From: Cenococcum geophilum 1.58
Lineage: Eukaryota > Ascomycota > Dothideomycetes > Gloniales > Gloniaceae
NCBI GenBank assembly: GCA_001692895.1
Contig: KV748201.1
Span: forward strand, 62,001 to 126,000
Direction: 5' to 3'
DNA: 64,000 bases
Positions 23,360 to 33,849 of the stretch are shown in pieces (position 1 is the stretch's first letter; the number at the start of each line of letters is the position of its first letter). The notes beneath the pieces are model-generated. The model was not told the origin of the DNA. It saw only the letters and a program-made list of their open reading frames with translations, and ran no database searches. Position numbers and translations under genes: made by a program.

Positions 23360-23600
23360 TTACCAGAAATACACTCTTTTCTTTCTTTCTTACTGACTGT
23401 TCTACTAACTGATTACAACCAACCGACTAACCGACCGACCGACAGACTGACTGACTGACAGCACCGTAACTTCCCATCTGAGAGAGGCCTTACCCTCCCA
23501 CATATTTTATGGCATTCCACATAGGGACGACGGCAAGCTCTTTAGATTAGAAGTCTAGTGTTACATACACAGGAGACACGCAGGAACATACTACAGCTAT
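23360..23600 (+). repeat. Gypsy LTR/leader segment, copy B
   Basis: Includes a run of CCGA and GACT tetranucleotide repeats (about 23,425-23,460), then TTATGGCATTCCACATAGGG and the tRNA-like block TTTAGATTAGAAGTCTAGTG (23,541-23,560). The complement of the same series is at 2,770-3,000. The tRNA-like block contains GATTAGAAGTC, which complements the anticodon arm expected for tRNA-Arg(UCU), so it may be a primer-binding site; that reading is inference. Confidence 0.55.
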
Positions 23601-24092
23601 AAAAGAACGACCAGCTGCAGAAGAACCGCCAGCTAGATAGATAAGACAGCAGAAGCAGAGAACCAGGCAGTATCAGACAGCGAGGGGAACCAGGCAGTAC
23701 CGGAAAAAGACAGGACAGCCAGACTTAATACACAGGCCAAAGAGCGGCAACAAGAAGCAAAAGGGTGAGGTCTCAGGAGTTGGGTTTGGTGCCCATACTT
23801 AAAATTTTGGCGTTAAGCAAACCAGTAAGCCAATCAGACAACTACCGGCGGTCAAAGTCTCGCTACCCACACGCGCACGAGCATGGCCAGAACATTATTA
23901 AAGATGTAGAGACAACAAGCCAAGGGCTAATCAATTAGATGGAAACGAGATCTAAGGCATCCGGCGGCAAAGAAAGTCAGCGCTGCCTAAAGGACACAAT
24001 ACCAAGCAAGGTCGCAAGTACACGAGATCGGATCTATCCTTAAAAGCTTCCTATTCTGGCTTAGCTTTATCTTCTTTTAAGTGATCCGGATT

Positions 24093-25154
24093 ATGTTAGC
24101 AGCGGCTCAAAAGGCGTTCTATAAAGAGGTAGAAGAGACCTTACTACGTAGAACGACGGCAGGCTGAAACGGACGTACAAATTAAGGCCCAGTAGCAGTA
24201 GATAAAGACTCCGTGCTCTCTCAGGGAGACCCCCCCTCAGGCATTAAGAAACAGGCGCCTTCCGTTAGGGATATAGCTGTACAAGTAGATCAGCCAAAGC
24301 ATTCGCCCGCCAAGGTACCACTAGGACAGTTATCTAGGACACCCTTACCTCAGGCAGCAATGCAAGCAGACGTGCCGCAGCGTTCACCCCCAACACCTAG
24401 GACCGATAGCGCTCAGCAGATAAAGGATAAGAGCCATAAGGACCACCTACAAGCTCCTAAAGAAGCTCTAGATGCACCTTATAATCAGCAGTCAACGGCT
24501 TAAGACAAGGTCTATGTTATAGTTCAGCCAATGCCAGCCCCAGGAACTATTGGAACTCCCTACTTTACAGGGCAGAACGTGTCGCAGTTTATTAAGCAGT
24601 ACGAGCGGCTATACGCCCGATATTATATAACGAGTAAAAAGCACTAGGGCCTTCCGGAGTACTATAATTACTGGATAGGGATGTGGATCCGAAGTCTGCC
24701 TAAATTTACAGCTGGCCATTGGACGGAGCTTATAAGAAAGCTTAGGGCAGAATACCAAGCAAACAACTACTACCAACGCATGGAGATAAGAGACTTTGTG
24801 GAAGCTTTCATTCGAAAATCTACGGAACAGCCAGGCGAGCTGCGTCACTATATACAAGACTTTACTACCATCTCAGCTAGAGCAGTAGCCGCAGGAAACC
24901 TTACTAAGCAAGAAAAGGGGTGGTGGTTTATGCAAGGACTCCCTATCAAATGCCGCAGGCACGCAATAGAAAAGATAGGAGCCGTAGCAGACGAGCCTAG
25001 CACCCTTGTATTTAAAAGACTAAAGAAGGCCGTAGAGTTAAGGATAGTGGCTGTAGAGAACGTTAAGCAAATAGCTGTCCTTCTGGAAGAAGATGTCCTG
25101 AATGTCCAGCTTATACAAGAGCTACGGCAGCAAAGGAATAAGCTCAACTGTTAA
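24093..25154 (+). pseudogene. Gag capsid protein with four in-frame stops (gypsy copy B)
   Basis: A frame from ATG 24,093 (MLAAAQKAFYKEVEETLLRR) to TAA 25,152-25,154 is open apart from four stops, all reachable by one C-to-T or G-to-A change; the last one at about 24,645 precedes a 157-codon open block beginning near 24,681. The N-terminal third is Pro/Gln/Ser-rich and low in complexity. The capsid-type domain carries PYFTGQNVSQFIKQYERL, GLPEYYNYWIGMWIRSLPKF, HWTELIRKLRAEY, then ELRHYIQDF and GWWFMQGLP, the usual sequence of motifs in fungal Retrotrans_gag domains. Gag assembles the particle that houses reverse transcription. No CCHC knuckle was found. The same protein, far more mutated, is at 1.5-2.6 kb. 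Confidence 0.7.
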
Positions 25155-26120
25155 AGGGAAGGAAGGCTTTTAGACCTAGCTAGACTAGGTGTACACGGAG
25201 GAGCCCTAATATAGTAGTAGTTACCCACTACGGATTAGGCTACAATTTAAAGCCCAGCACAAGGATACAGCCCAGCACTAGGATACGAAGACTGGCGGAA
25301 CAGCACCCGAGCTCCCTTTGTCCCATAAGACTGCCGACCTCCGCAAGACTGTTAACCTCCATAAGACTGTCGACCTCCGCAAGGTTCTTAATGTCCGCAA
25401 GATTCTACTGCCTTTGGGCGGCCGCAGCAGGACGCATAGGGTCAGCAAGGTACGTGAGGACAAGGCCGATGGACCTGTTTTGGATACGGAGGAGGTCATC
25501 GTTTTACTGAATTCGAATGCCAGGGTCTAAAGGATCTTGTTCAGCAAGGATTTGTGCATCTGTCCGATCAGGGAAGACTAGTAGCTGGGACGCGCGAACG
25601 ACCTGGACCTGTACTTCCATGGCTCGGCAATAAAGGACGACTAGAGGGTATTAAGGACTGGCTCCGTACGTACCAAGGAACTGACCCAGATAGACCAAGG
25701 AAAGAACAGACGCAGCAACCGGCTTTCTATAACGGAGTAGTGCTAAAGAACAGTAATAAAACACGTACGAACTGGGAGGACTACTATTAAGTACGGCCCA
25801 TAGACTTAGTAGTAACGCCCAGCCAGCAATATCCGCAGATTCGCCCAACCCCTAGAGACAGCCGTACAACTAGGACAACCGTTAAGCAGCAGGCACCGCC
25901 ATAGAAGAAGAACATACAATTAGGAGATTATATCCAGATTGGGTTACAACCTGCGGATGAGACAGCTGAAGCTAGGAAGAAGAATAAATTATCTAATCCT
26001 TAGAGACGGTCTTGGAGACGGACACTTGACCAGGTCAGCCATTAACCCGCAGGCTCCGCAGCAGGCTCCGCCGCAGGTATAGGATGTTCAACTAAGGGAC
26101 AGTCAAGTTCTAAGGTGGGG
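25155..26120 (+). other. Gag C-terminal region/spacer of gypsy copy B, broken
   Basis: Several open stretches in different frames (25,318-25,530 with repeats of a KTADLRK/KTVNLHK type, and 25,554-25,790) suggest a degenerate Gag C-terminus with frameshifts. A short tandem repeat of about 27 bp around the word CTCCGCAAG or CTCCATAAG occupies about 25,325-25,400. No enzyme domain was recognised. Confidence 0.4.
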
Positions 26121-26290
26121 GAGGGGACGCAGGTGACGTATGAATGATTTCCATTTGTCTGCTTAATTACTGTATTTCCTAAAGCTCCTTTCTTATTTAC
26201 TTTCTTAATAGCAACACGTTAACGCGTTAGTCGCGACGACCTACTGTAAAGATATCAGTTCAGCTTACCACCTATCACCGAGTTAATAGC

Positions 26291-26317
26291 GATTTTCCAT
26301 CCCGGGGATGGAAAATC
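26291..26317. repeat. 27-bp palindrome centred on CCCGGGG
   Basis: Thirteen-base perfect arms (GATTTTCCATCCC and its complement) separated by one G. It lies in un-RIPed DNA between gypsy copy B and the long-TIR element. A RIP-degraded relative is at 21,559-21,579. Confidence 0.6.
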
Positions 26318-26553
26318 CTAATTGGTCCATTCAGCAGTAAAGCCGGCAGAACTCTACACCGCCCCTGGAATTTAATAATGCACCAGCTGCACGATAAGAA
26401 CAGCATCAGGAGCCTTAATTAATTGCATGGATACAGAGCCGATTGTACAATGCAGAGCTAGATGCAGAGCCAGACGCAGAGCCTTGATTGAACGACTGCA
26501 CGGAAGCCTTAATCAATCGAACGACTGCATAGAAGCCGCAACTGGTCGAAGAA

Positions 26554-26696
26554 TGTTCCGACTGATACCGGTACATACGATATTCCGGAACATTTCTGCC
26601 TCATTCTGGAACGAGTCGTCCTTGTTCCAGAATGAGTCGTGTATCGCTTTAATCGACCTCATTCCGGATTACTTGCCTCATTCCGGAAAAGATCTT
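26554..26696 (+). repeat. Left terminal inverted repeat arm
   Basis: Inverted partner of 28,075-28,238. It contains the repeated word CTCATTCYGGAA in several forms (near 26,602, 26,670 and 26,688), so each arm is internally repetitive as well. Confidence 0.75.
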
Positions 26697-28074
26697 TAAA
26701 GGTTAGGCCAATTACTAGGTGGTACAGTAGGTAGAGGCTCACTAACGCCTATACGCATACCATAAGTCATAAAGTTCTTCAAAATAGATTTATTTTATGC
26801 TTTTGTTTTTCTTCCTTTATAGGTTTAATTAGTAAATAGTTATTATATAGGGTCTAGAATAACCTTAAATTACGCTAACTATACCTATATAACGTCGCCA
26901 AAAGATCTACTTAATAAGTGTATATTTAGTAGTCAAATAATATTTTACAATTAAGCGTAAGGCATTTTATAGAGCTCTCGTAAGCTCCTTTGTGGTATTA
27001 ATTTTACTTAAAAATCGCCTAATTAGGCTTAGCGCAGGGGCTGTTACAAACTTTAAAAAAAATTTATTAATCCTTCCTACCACCTCTATATATAACTTAA
27101 TTAGATCCTTAATAATATACATACCTTTTATATAAGTTCTAAATATATATTTAACTCTACTGCCAGCTTAAATTTAATACTAGTAATAGTAATATTGTCC
27201 TCCGCGCCTACCTCCGCGCCTACACCTAATATGGCTCCCTTACCTCCTACTAATGCTCCTATCGTAAGCCTATCTGCTATATATATAGGCAAGAATATAA
27301 TAATTAACAGTGTAGCTATTAAAAAGGAAATATAAAGTGTTCTTTTTACTACTATAGAGGAAAGCCTTATATAAATTGGCTAACGGAGGACTCCCCAGGC
27401 GAGCCTCTAGCAAGAGCTTATAGTACTTAAATTAACTTTTAAATAAAGTAAGCCTAACGGGGGACTCTGCCATAAAGTTCTATATAACCTTAATTAACAG
27501 CAGATAAGGGAGGTAATTAATTAAGCTTACTAGCAAGGCTGCGTAAGCTAAAGGAAAAAAGAACGATAGAGTAAGCAAAATTAACGCAGCTAGGAGAAAT
27601 CTAAATCACAATTACGCCAAACCTAATTAGGCAATCAGTCTATAACTAGTAGAATATTAGGGAGCCCAGCTTTTAATAGATCTTAGTAGGTTTAAAGCTT
27701 TATATAATTTACAAATTTTAGTATTAGGGAACGCGATTAACTACCCCCCCTACCTAATTAGTTTCTACTACTTATAGACTATATCTATAACGTGGAAAGG
27801 CCTTTAAATATATCTATAAATTACAGCGTAACCTAGTTTAGATAAAAGCTAATGGTATTATAGTAGTTTGGAGGGGTAGTAAAATTTAATCTCTAAAGTA
27901 ATAGAAAATCTTATTAGAAAATTAAGATCTTATATTTTTATACCAGAGATCGCGACTATACTCTACTAAATAATAGATTATAATATCTAAGATATATAAC
28001 CGCTTATTTTACAGCCAAAATCCATATATTTACCGAAAAGTTAAAAAAGCACTATTAAATCTTAATATAGCTTT

Positions 28075-28238
28075 AGATCTTTTCCGGAATAAGGCAAGCT
28101 CTTTTCCGGAATAAGGCAAGTAATCCGGAATGGAGCCGATTAAAGCGATACACGACTCATTCTAGAACAAGGACGACTCGTTCTAGAATGAGGCAAAAAT
28201 GTTCCGGAATATCGTGTATACCGGTATCAGTCGGAACA
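28075..28238 (-). repeat. Right terminal inverted repeat arm
   Basis: Complement of the left arm, longer by a tandem duplication at about 28,078-28,120. It ends at 28,238, directly before an AT-rich microsatellite that abuts the truncated Fot1 transposase. Confidence 0.75.
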
Positions 28239-28244
28239 GCTAGT

Positions 28245-28312
28245 ATATCTTTCAATATTTTTTCAATATTGAACTAATATCAATATCAATATCAATACGG
28301 CCTCATACTAAT
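28245..28312. repeat. ATATCA microsatellite with inverted copies
   Basis: ATATCA units (about 28,276-28,299) lie between inverted TTTTTTCAATATTGAAC and ATATTGAATATTGATA segments. It marks the junction between the TIR element and the transposase remnant. Confidence 0.55.
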
Positions 28313-28313
28313 A

Positions 28314-29408
28314 TTGAATATTGATAACACCACTGATTTTGTGTTGCACATGGCCGAGTTTGGACAACGTGTCCGAATAAAGCATATACCTTCATTAGCC
28401 TTCAGCGTCGCTCGCCAGCGACCCACGAACAAACCACCGAAGCCTCCAGGCAAGAACTGGGCTCGGGCTTTTGAGAAACGCCATCCAGAACTCAGGGCGC
28501 TGGACTGGGACCGTTACCACATCTATGACAAGGTCGTGCACTAGTTTGAGGTAATCGGTAAGGCACGTCAAGACCCAACTATCCTACCCGAGAATGTCTA
28601 TAATATGGACGAGACTGGGGTCATGTTAAGTATGCCTAGTTCTGTCAAGGTTCTTATTAGTAAGAATGATATGCGAGGCTATAGAGGCGCGCGTATAAAG
28701 CGCACAGTAGTGACCGCTATGGAATGCATAAGTGCGGATGGTAGGTATCTAAACCCTGTGATCGTCTGGCCGGCATCAACCCATAGAGCAAACTAGACGA
28801 CGTACCCCACCCTAAATGGCACTATACATACCCTAAATCTAGATATACCGACTCGGTGATTAGCTTAGAGTGGCTCAAGCGTATATTTAACCCTGAAACA
28901 AAACCACGGGCAAAAGGGAAGCCACGAATACTTATCTGGGATGGCTTTGGAACGCATGAAACCCTCGAAATCTTAGAGTTCTGCTTCAAAAACAACATCA
29001 TCCTATATCATCTTCCCTCCCGCACGTCCCACAAGCTACAGCCTTGTGATACTGCTATGTTTGCTCCGCTTAAAGTAGCCTACCGTGATCAGGTTGATCG
29101 ATTAGAGCGAGGAGGTATAGGTACAATTGGCAAGCAACATTTCACCTATCTATATAGCCCTGCAAGGAAAAGAGCTCTCACCGAAAAAAACATCCTCGCA
29201 GGGCGGAGAGCAAGCGGTTTGTATCCCCTCAATCCCGACAAAGTACTCAATGATATTCCAAAACCAGTTCCCGAGCCAGCCAGCCCAAAATCAGTTACCG
29301 AAACAACTATTCCAACTCTCAAGACATACGAAATTAATCTTTATCAGCAAGGTGAAGTACTCCAAACACCAGTAACGCCAGGGAGCCTTACACTATTGTA
29401 TAACCTAA
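28314..29408 (+). pseudogene. Fot1/pogo-type DDE transposase, N-truncated and broken (5' part)
   Basis: The reading starts inside the second DNA-binding helix-turn-helix (Tc5/CENP-B type; KPPGKNWARAFEKRHPEL); the first HTH is missing. The DDE_1 catalytic core follows: ENVYNMDETGVM (first Asp, about 28,600), ILIWDGFGTHETLEILEF (second Asp, about 28,945) and HKLQPCDTAMFAPLK (third Asp, about 29,047), the D-D-D arrangement of the pogo/Fot1 group. Two TAG stops replace Trp codons (28,542 and 28,794), and one frameshift lies near 28,812-28,855. Such an enzyme would cut and paste its own element. The frame enters the copia LTR at 29,409; the C-terminal codons continue, in phase, at 40,186. Unlike the copia interior, this part is only lightly RIP-ed. 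Confidence 0.9.
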
Positions 29409-29613
29409 TGTCGATCCAGATCAGATTTCAATACCACCGTCTTACTATTTTAGCTGCTTACTTTCGTATATCTTACAACTCAGCTGGGTACCCCTACTAC
29501 CTGTCTTAGTTAAGTACACCTACCTCATGTATATATAGAGGCCCTAGAGCTACATTTAATAAACAGAGTTCTTATTCTTTTCTTACAATCGGTGCACAGA
29601 CTACTGATCGACA
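29409..29613 (+). repeat. Copia left LTR (un-RIPed)
   Basis: Starts TGTCGATCCAGATCAG and ends CTACTGATCGACA, giving TGTCGATC/GATCGACA inverted termini. It contains a TATATATAGAGGCCC block (about 29,531-29,545) that could be the promoter TATA region. CpA and TpG are retained throughout. Confidence 0.9.
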
Positions 29614-29627
29614 GTTATAAGCCCGGG
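29614..29627 (+). other. Copia primer-binding site, probable initiator-tRNA-Met half-molecule type
   Basis: Directly after the LTR comes GTTATAAGCCCGGG. Its complement corresponds to the anticodon arm of tRNA-iMet (CGGGCTCATAAC from general knowledge) with one TpG-to-TpA change. Copia-group elements often prime with a tRNA-iMet fragment cut in the anticodon loop, so this fits. Confidence 0.5.
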
Positions 29628-29759
29628 TAACTTGCCATATTGCACCTATTTAACTAATTAATTTAACTAATTGTACCCCTTATTAAATACTTTATTTGTA
29701 CTTACAAGCACCTTTTAATATAACTTCTTAAACTACCTAAGCTATTACTATAACGGTAA

Positions 29760-31020
29760 TATTATTAAACCAAGCCAATTGGGACGAATGGATTAACCTT
29801 ATTAGGCTTTAAGCTTAAATAGAAGATATATAGGAATACGTTAACCCCTTAACTAAACAGGATTAGTTACCCTATTTGCTTAAACTAGTCTTTCCTAGGC
29901 TTTAAGATGTAAAGACAGGAATAACCTTATATACAACTCTCTCTAAGGACAAGAAAGACGAGCTTTAAATTCTCCGTAAGAGGTATAAGATAGTAGAGAA
30001 GGAATATAAGAAGTAAAAGGCAGCTTCAACCTCCCTATAAAGCTATATTACTAGTATAGTGGCCAGGAACCTTAACACCTATATACTGGGTATTAACTTA
30101 GTATATAATACCCTAGTGGCTCTTAAGGAGAGGGTTGCCCCTACTAATATAGCATACGAGCTGTACCTATCTACTTAATATACTAAGGTTAAAAAGGGCC
30201 TAAAGAACCAGAACTTTAAGGCCTAGTTATAGCAGTAGGAGAAGACATATAATAACTATAAAAAGATTAAATTGCTAGACGTATACGGCGACCAAGCAAT
30301 TAAAGATTTTTTAATAGTAGTAGAGCCAGCATTACTAAATTGGGCCTTAATATAGAGGGTTAAATTTAATAAATATAACTAGGCTAGTAACTAGATAATA
30401 TTTATAGATTAACTAGTTAAAATATATTAGAACTATTAACAAATAAAAACAGCTTAGAAGAGAAGAGATTAGCTTAGTACTAATATAGTAGGCTTCTAGG
30501 GCGAGTTAATTAACGGAGCTTATAAGGACGAAACTTCTAAAGTACCTAAGGATAAGGCTCCTAGAACTATATTATCTAGGATATTATAGAAGAAAGACGC
30601 TCTATTATACTACTATAGAGATATTTACTAGTTTCCGGACTGTCCTTATATTAACGAATTAGTTTAATTAAAGGACTAGAAATTGGATAAAGTCATAACT
30701 ATAAAACTTAAGGAAAGGATTATAAGCGTATTAAATTAGACTAAGTTAAAAATTAAGAAGATAAGGAAGGAGGCTTTAGGTAAGGAAGCTCTATAAAAAA
30801 AAGCCGTACGGAACCTAGACGGAAGTTAAAGGGAAGATAACTATGGTATCTTCGCCGTATATTAAGTAGGCGCCTATAACGCAGGTTCTAACTATAAGCT
30901 ATATAATAGCGTTATTCTTAATAACAGAACCATAATATACGTTATTAACGATTAATTAAGATTTGTTAACTAGCTTTAGCTAAATAATAACTTTATATAC
31001 GCCAGAACGGGCCTAGATCT
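29760..31020 (+). pseudogene. Copia Gag remnant
   Basis: The frame begins LNQANWDEWI, the usual copia Gag start motif (N-W-x-x-W), and continues with long helical stretches such as LNTYILGINLVYNTLVALKE. Near 30,598-30,660 it reads DALLYYYRDIY, stop, FPDCPYINEL, where a CCHC knuckle normally occurs; most of its Cys codons have become Tyr, as expected from TGC/TGT to TAC/TAT by RIP. Gag forms the virus-like particle. Frequent TAA/TAG, no clear frameshift over long stretches. Confidence 0.7.
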
Positions 31021-31189
31021 AGTTAAGGGTATAAAGATATTAGTAGTTATAATCTAAACGCTAGTAGACCCTAAGAGGATCCTACTAGCTAACGTAGTAT
31101 ATATACTAGCGTTTTATACGAATTTGGCCTATCTAAACAGGTTTAACGATATGAATATATAGTAGGATAATAAAAAGAACCTACTATAT

Positions 31190-32054
31190 TATAAAGACGA
31201 TTATAAGACGTTTGCCTATTATAAATAATATTATAACTAAAACACGCTTAAATATAATGAGCTAAAAGCCTTATTTATAATCTAATCGTAAGACCCCCTT
31301 TCTAATTAGGAAGTAGTAGGAAGGCTTTAGTATAAAAGACTAGGTTATATAGGACCTAATATAATTAAGTATATACCCTAGGAGGTAGGTAGTGCGAAGC
31401 TTTAAGGACTAGCGACGATTGACTGTAAATTCTATGCTGTCAGCAAGGCTTACGAAATTGTATTAAGAAGAGTACCTATTAATAAGGTAATAAGGCCCTT
31501 CTACTAAGTGCATATTAACTTATTCCCAGAGATTGTAGCATATAACGGTTATATCTGGACGATATATTTTTATAACGAATTTCTATAAATAAATAAAGTA
31601 GAGACCTTTGCCTAAAAGTTGTTGTTAACGTAAGCAATTATACGATATTAGAATAGGGTAAAGCGTCGCTATAATTAGAAGATTATGGTTATCTAAGTTA
31701 ATGGCGAAACCTCCTTTAGTAGCGACTTCTATAGTTGGACAAACGAAGAAAGAATTATAGTAGAGTAATTGGCCCTATATATAAAGTCTTAAAACGGTTC
31801 TACTAAACGTTTTAGAAGGGTAATTATTATTAAGTCTTATTATATGCGAATTAAAGCTTAATTACTAGAAGAGCTTTAGCTAGAGATTATTAGAGCTGCA
31901 GCGTATTTAATTAATTAGATATTAAATGCCTAGCTTAGCGAGATAACACCTTTTAAGAAGCTTTAGTTAGTACTAGAGCTCTTACCACTAAAGCTAAATA
32001 TAGCTTATTTACGTGTATATGGCTATAGAGCTTACCCGCTTAAATATAACCTCC
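31190..32054 (+). pseudogene. Copia gag-pre-integrase and integrase remnant
   Basis: LLYYKDDYKTFAYYK (about 31,180-31,230) fits the gag-pre-integrase zinc-binding region with its His/Cys codons altered. From about 31,410 the integrase core follows: DCKFYAVSKAYEIVLRRVP, NLFPEIVAYNGYIWTIYFYN, EERIIVE, and near 31,910-32,054 LSEITPFKKL and LNIAYLRVYGYRAYPLKYNL, which corresponds to the conserved copia H-L-R-V-F-G-C-x-A motif (Phe-Gly-Cys now Tyr-Gly-Tyr). The frame is cut at 32,055 by the DIRS-type insertion and resumes as KLKLRAYIRYLVKY at about 36,808. Integrase would insert the cDNA into the genome. Confidence 0.8.
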
Positions 32055-32202
32055 TATCTATTATTTACACGCTTGCGGAGAAGAGGATTAATTAATCTGA
32101 TTGGTGGGTACGGGCTCAAAGGCATTAATTGAGAATGGGTATATTCGCAAGGCCATTTACAAGGAATTGCCCTGCCTTAACTAAACATAATGCCTATAGA
32201 CC
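32055..32202 (-). repeat. DIRS-type element repeat B2
   Basis: Terminal copy of B, less RIP-ed than B1. Its outer end abuts the copia integrase frame. Confidence 0.85.
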
Positions 32203-32280
32203 CGTGCGCAAGCATATCGCTATAGTATCTATTTATAAAGCCTAAAATATGCAACTAAAAAAAAAGGTATAGGTAGGAGG

Positions 32281-32386
32281 GAAAGCAAGCAAGCAAGGCT
32301 TAATTTTGTAAATGTTAATGATATTAGTGTTACTAAGATGCAGGGGTGCTGCTGCAGTGCTCGCTTAGCCATATAGATATATTTAT
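32281..32386 (-). repeat. DIRS-type element repeat A2
   Basis: Second copy of A1, directly joined to B1. Between A2 and B2 lies a 78-bp spacer (32,203-32,280). Confidence 0.85.
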
Positions 32387-32531
32387 CTATTATTTATACG
32401 CTTGCGGAGAAGAGGATTAATTAATCTAATTAGTGGGTACGGGCTTAAAGGCATTAATTAAGAATGGGTATATTTATAAGGCCATTTATAGGGAATTACC
32501 CTGCCTTAACTAAACGTAATACCTATAGACC
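32384..32531 (-). repeat. DIRS-type element repeat B1
   Basis: Matches 32,057-32,202 over 146 bp without indels; differences are mostly transitions such as CACGC/TACGC and GCTCAAAG/GCTTAAAG. Confidence 0.85.
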
Positions 32532-32979
32532 TAGAAGCGCAGCGCCCGTACTACACAAGATAGAGTAGGGGAAAGAAAAAATAAAAAATAAAAAAGGGGG
32601 GGAAAGGAGAGATTTAAGTTAATATATTAGAGTGCTAAAATAGGCACTCCTATACGCCATTATGCCTAAATACCTTCGCCTATTACATCTAGGGCGAGTA
32701 ATAATAAGAACGGTATTGGCGTTCCATATTAGAAGTTTATACTTAGTTGGAATAGGTCTTTTAGGGATAATAAATAGTAAAGCTAGAACGCTTATAAGGA
32801 CTACCAGCCCAGTTATTATATTTAGCCGTCTATAAAACCGTTATCTTAAGCGTATTAAGTAGCACCTTTCCAAAATAAGTATCCGTTATAGAGCTTAGAG
32901 TAGAGGCTAAGAGCGGCAACTCTATACTTTAGCTTATTCCTAACCGCGTAGCTTATAAAGGCCGATCTCTTAAAGTAAA

Positions 32980-33780
32980 AAAAAAGGGGCGTTTCTGGGT
33001 TAAGGGTTATTTTTAAATAGGTGTTTTATAGCTTAAACTACGTATTTAGGTTACCTTAAAGCGGCAATTATAATTAAAACTCCTTGGTAATTAACGTCCG
33101 TTTTACTACACTTTAGACATAATATTATATAGTCCTCTGCTAGCGTTATATCGTTTCTAGTATATTTTATAGCAGAGAAGGCGTAGCTATCTTTTTAAGC
33201 CTTAGTATAGGTAATCTCACCTAAATAAAGGAATCCTATAAAGGCCGTAGTAACGGCAGCGTTAAAGTTAAGATCCTTAACGGATTAGGCATTTAGGGTA
33301 ACTAATTAGGCGAGGATATCTTTGGTAATTAGTAATCTTTTAGCTATAGTAAAGGGATTTATAGATATTGCACCGTTTAGGATCCTTTTAATAATAAGAT
33401 TATTAAAGACGGAGGTATTATAATTAGCGTTAATATAGTAGGATCAAATTACGGAGACGTAGGCTCTAACTATAGTAGGCTTAATATGGCTTATTCCTAG
33501 ACTAGCATTACCAAAAATCTATTAGGTAATCCATTCTCCTAGGTAGTAGAGGGGCGCTAGGTACTTCACCACTCTATAAAAGTCGCAGTAGCCCTCTTAA
33601 CTCTTAATTGCGGGATAGTATAAATCTCTTATTCTATCGGAGAGGCCGTGCTATAATAGTTGGCCGAAGTATTTTAAGGGGGCTTTTACCTTAATCTAGA
33701 AATTAGGTAGGGGGTCTTTAAGAGGGACTAGGTCTCCTATTTTAGCGTTAGATTAAATATAATAAAGAAGCGTATAGTAA
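32980..33780 (-). pseudogene. Tyrosine recombinase-like remnant of the DIRS-type element
   Basis: After the RNase H the minus strand reads RIRDLYYPAIKS, LAPLYYLGEWITQ, RAYVSVIQSYYINANY, GAISINPFTIAKRLLITKDI, and NAAVTTAFIGFLYLGEITYT (about 33,265-33,207), which corresponds to the G-F-L-R-x-G-E box of phage-integrase-type recombinases. KDSYAFSAIKYTRNDITLAED and LKCSKTDVNYQGVLIII follow. The catalytic R-H-R-Y residues could not all be placed after RIP. Such enzymes integrate a circular intermediate without making target duplications, which fits the absence of a TSD beyond the TATCTAT core. Confidence 0.65.
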
Positions 33781-33849
33781 TAGTAAATTAAAAGTATCCT
33801 AATGCGGGTATAGTAATAATACCCTATCGCAATTAAAATAAGATAAAGT

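Larger units (their letters stand above)
23250..26120 (+). mobile_element. Ty3/gypsy element copy B, gag portion, lightly mutated
   Basis: Contains an LTR/leader segment (about 23,360-23,600) and a gag frame, in the same order as copy A at the left edge, but with most CpA and TpG retained. A purine-rich stretch (GGTGGGGGAGGGGACG, about 26,115-26,130) resembles a polypurine tract, yet no second LTR, protease, RT or integrase follows. The element is therefore internally deleted or truncated: gag only, with pol missing. Its left limit is placed at a TGTGGTGGTGTGG start that would fit an LTR, but this is not proven. Confidence 0.6.
26554..28238. mobile_element. 1.7-kb element with ~150-bp terminal inverted repeats, class unknown
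   Basis: The left arm (26,554-26,696) begins TGTTCCGACTGATACCGGT and the right arm (28,075-28,238) ends with its complement. The arms match over their length apart from a few transitions and a 21-base tandem duplication (CTTTTCCGGAATAAGGCAAG-like) in the right arm. The arms keep CpA/TpG and CpG, while the 1.38-kb interior is strongly RIP-ed. The interior shows no transposase I can recognise; a stretch near 27.35-27.5 kb might be coding. No clear target duplication was found. It could be a foldback-type or non-autonomous TIR element, or two inverted copies of a short repeat flanking older DNA. Confidence 0.6.

Noticed and set aside
24609..25147. Minus-strand ORFs of 82 and 99 codons across the gypsy gag
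   Set aside because: They are antisense shadows of the gag frame, which has recognisable capsid motifs.
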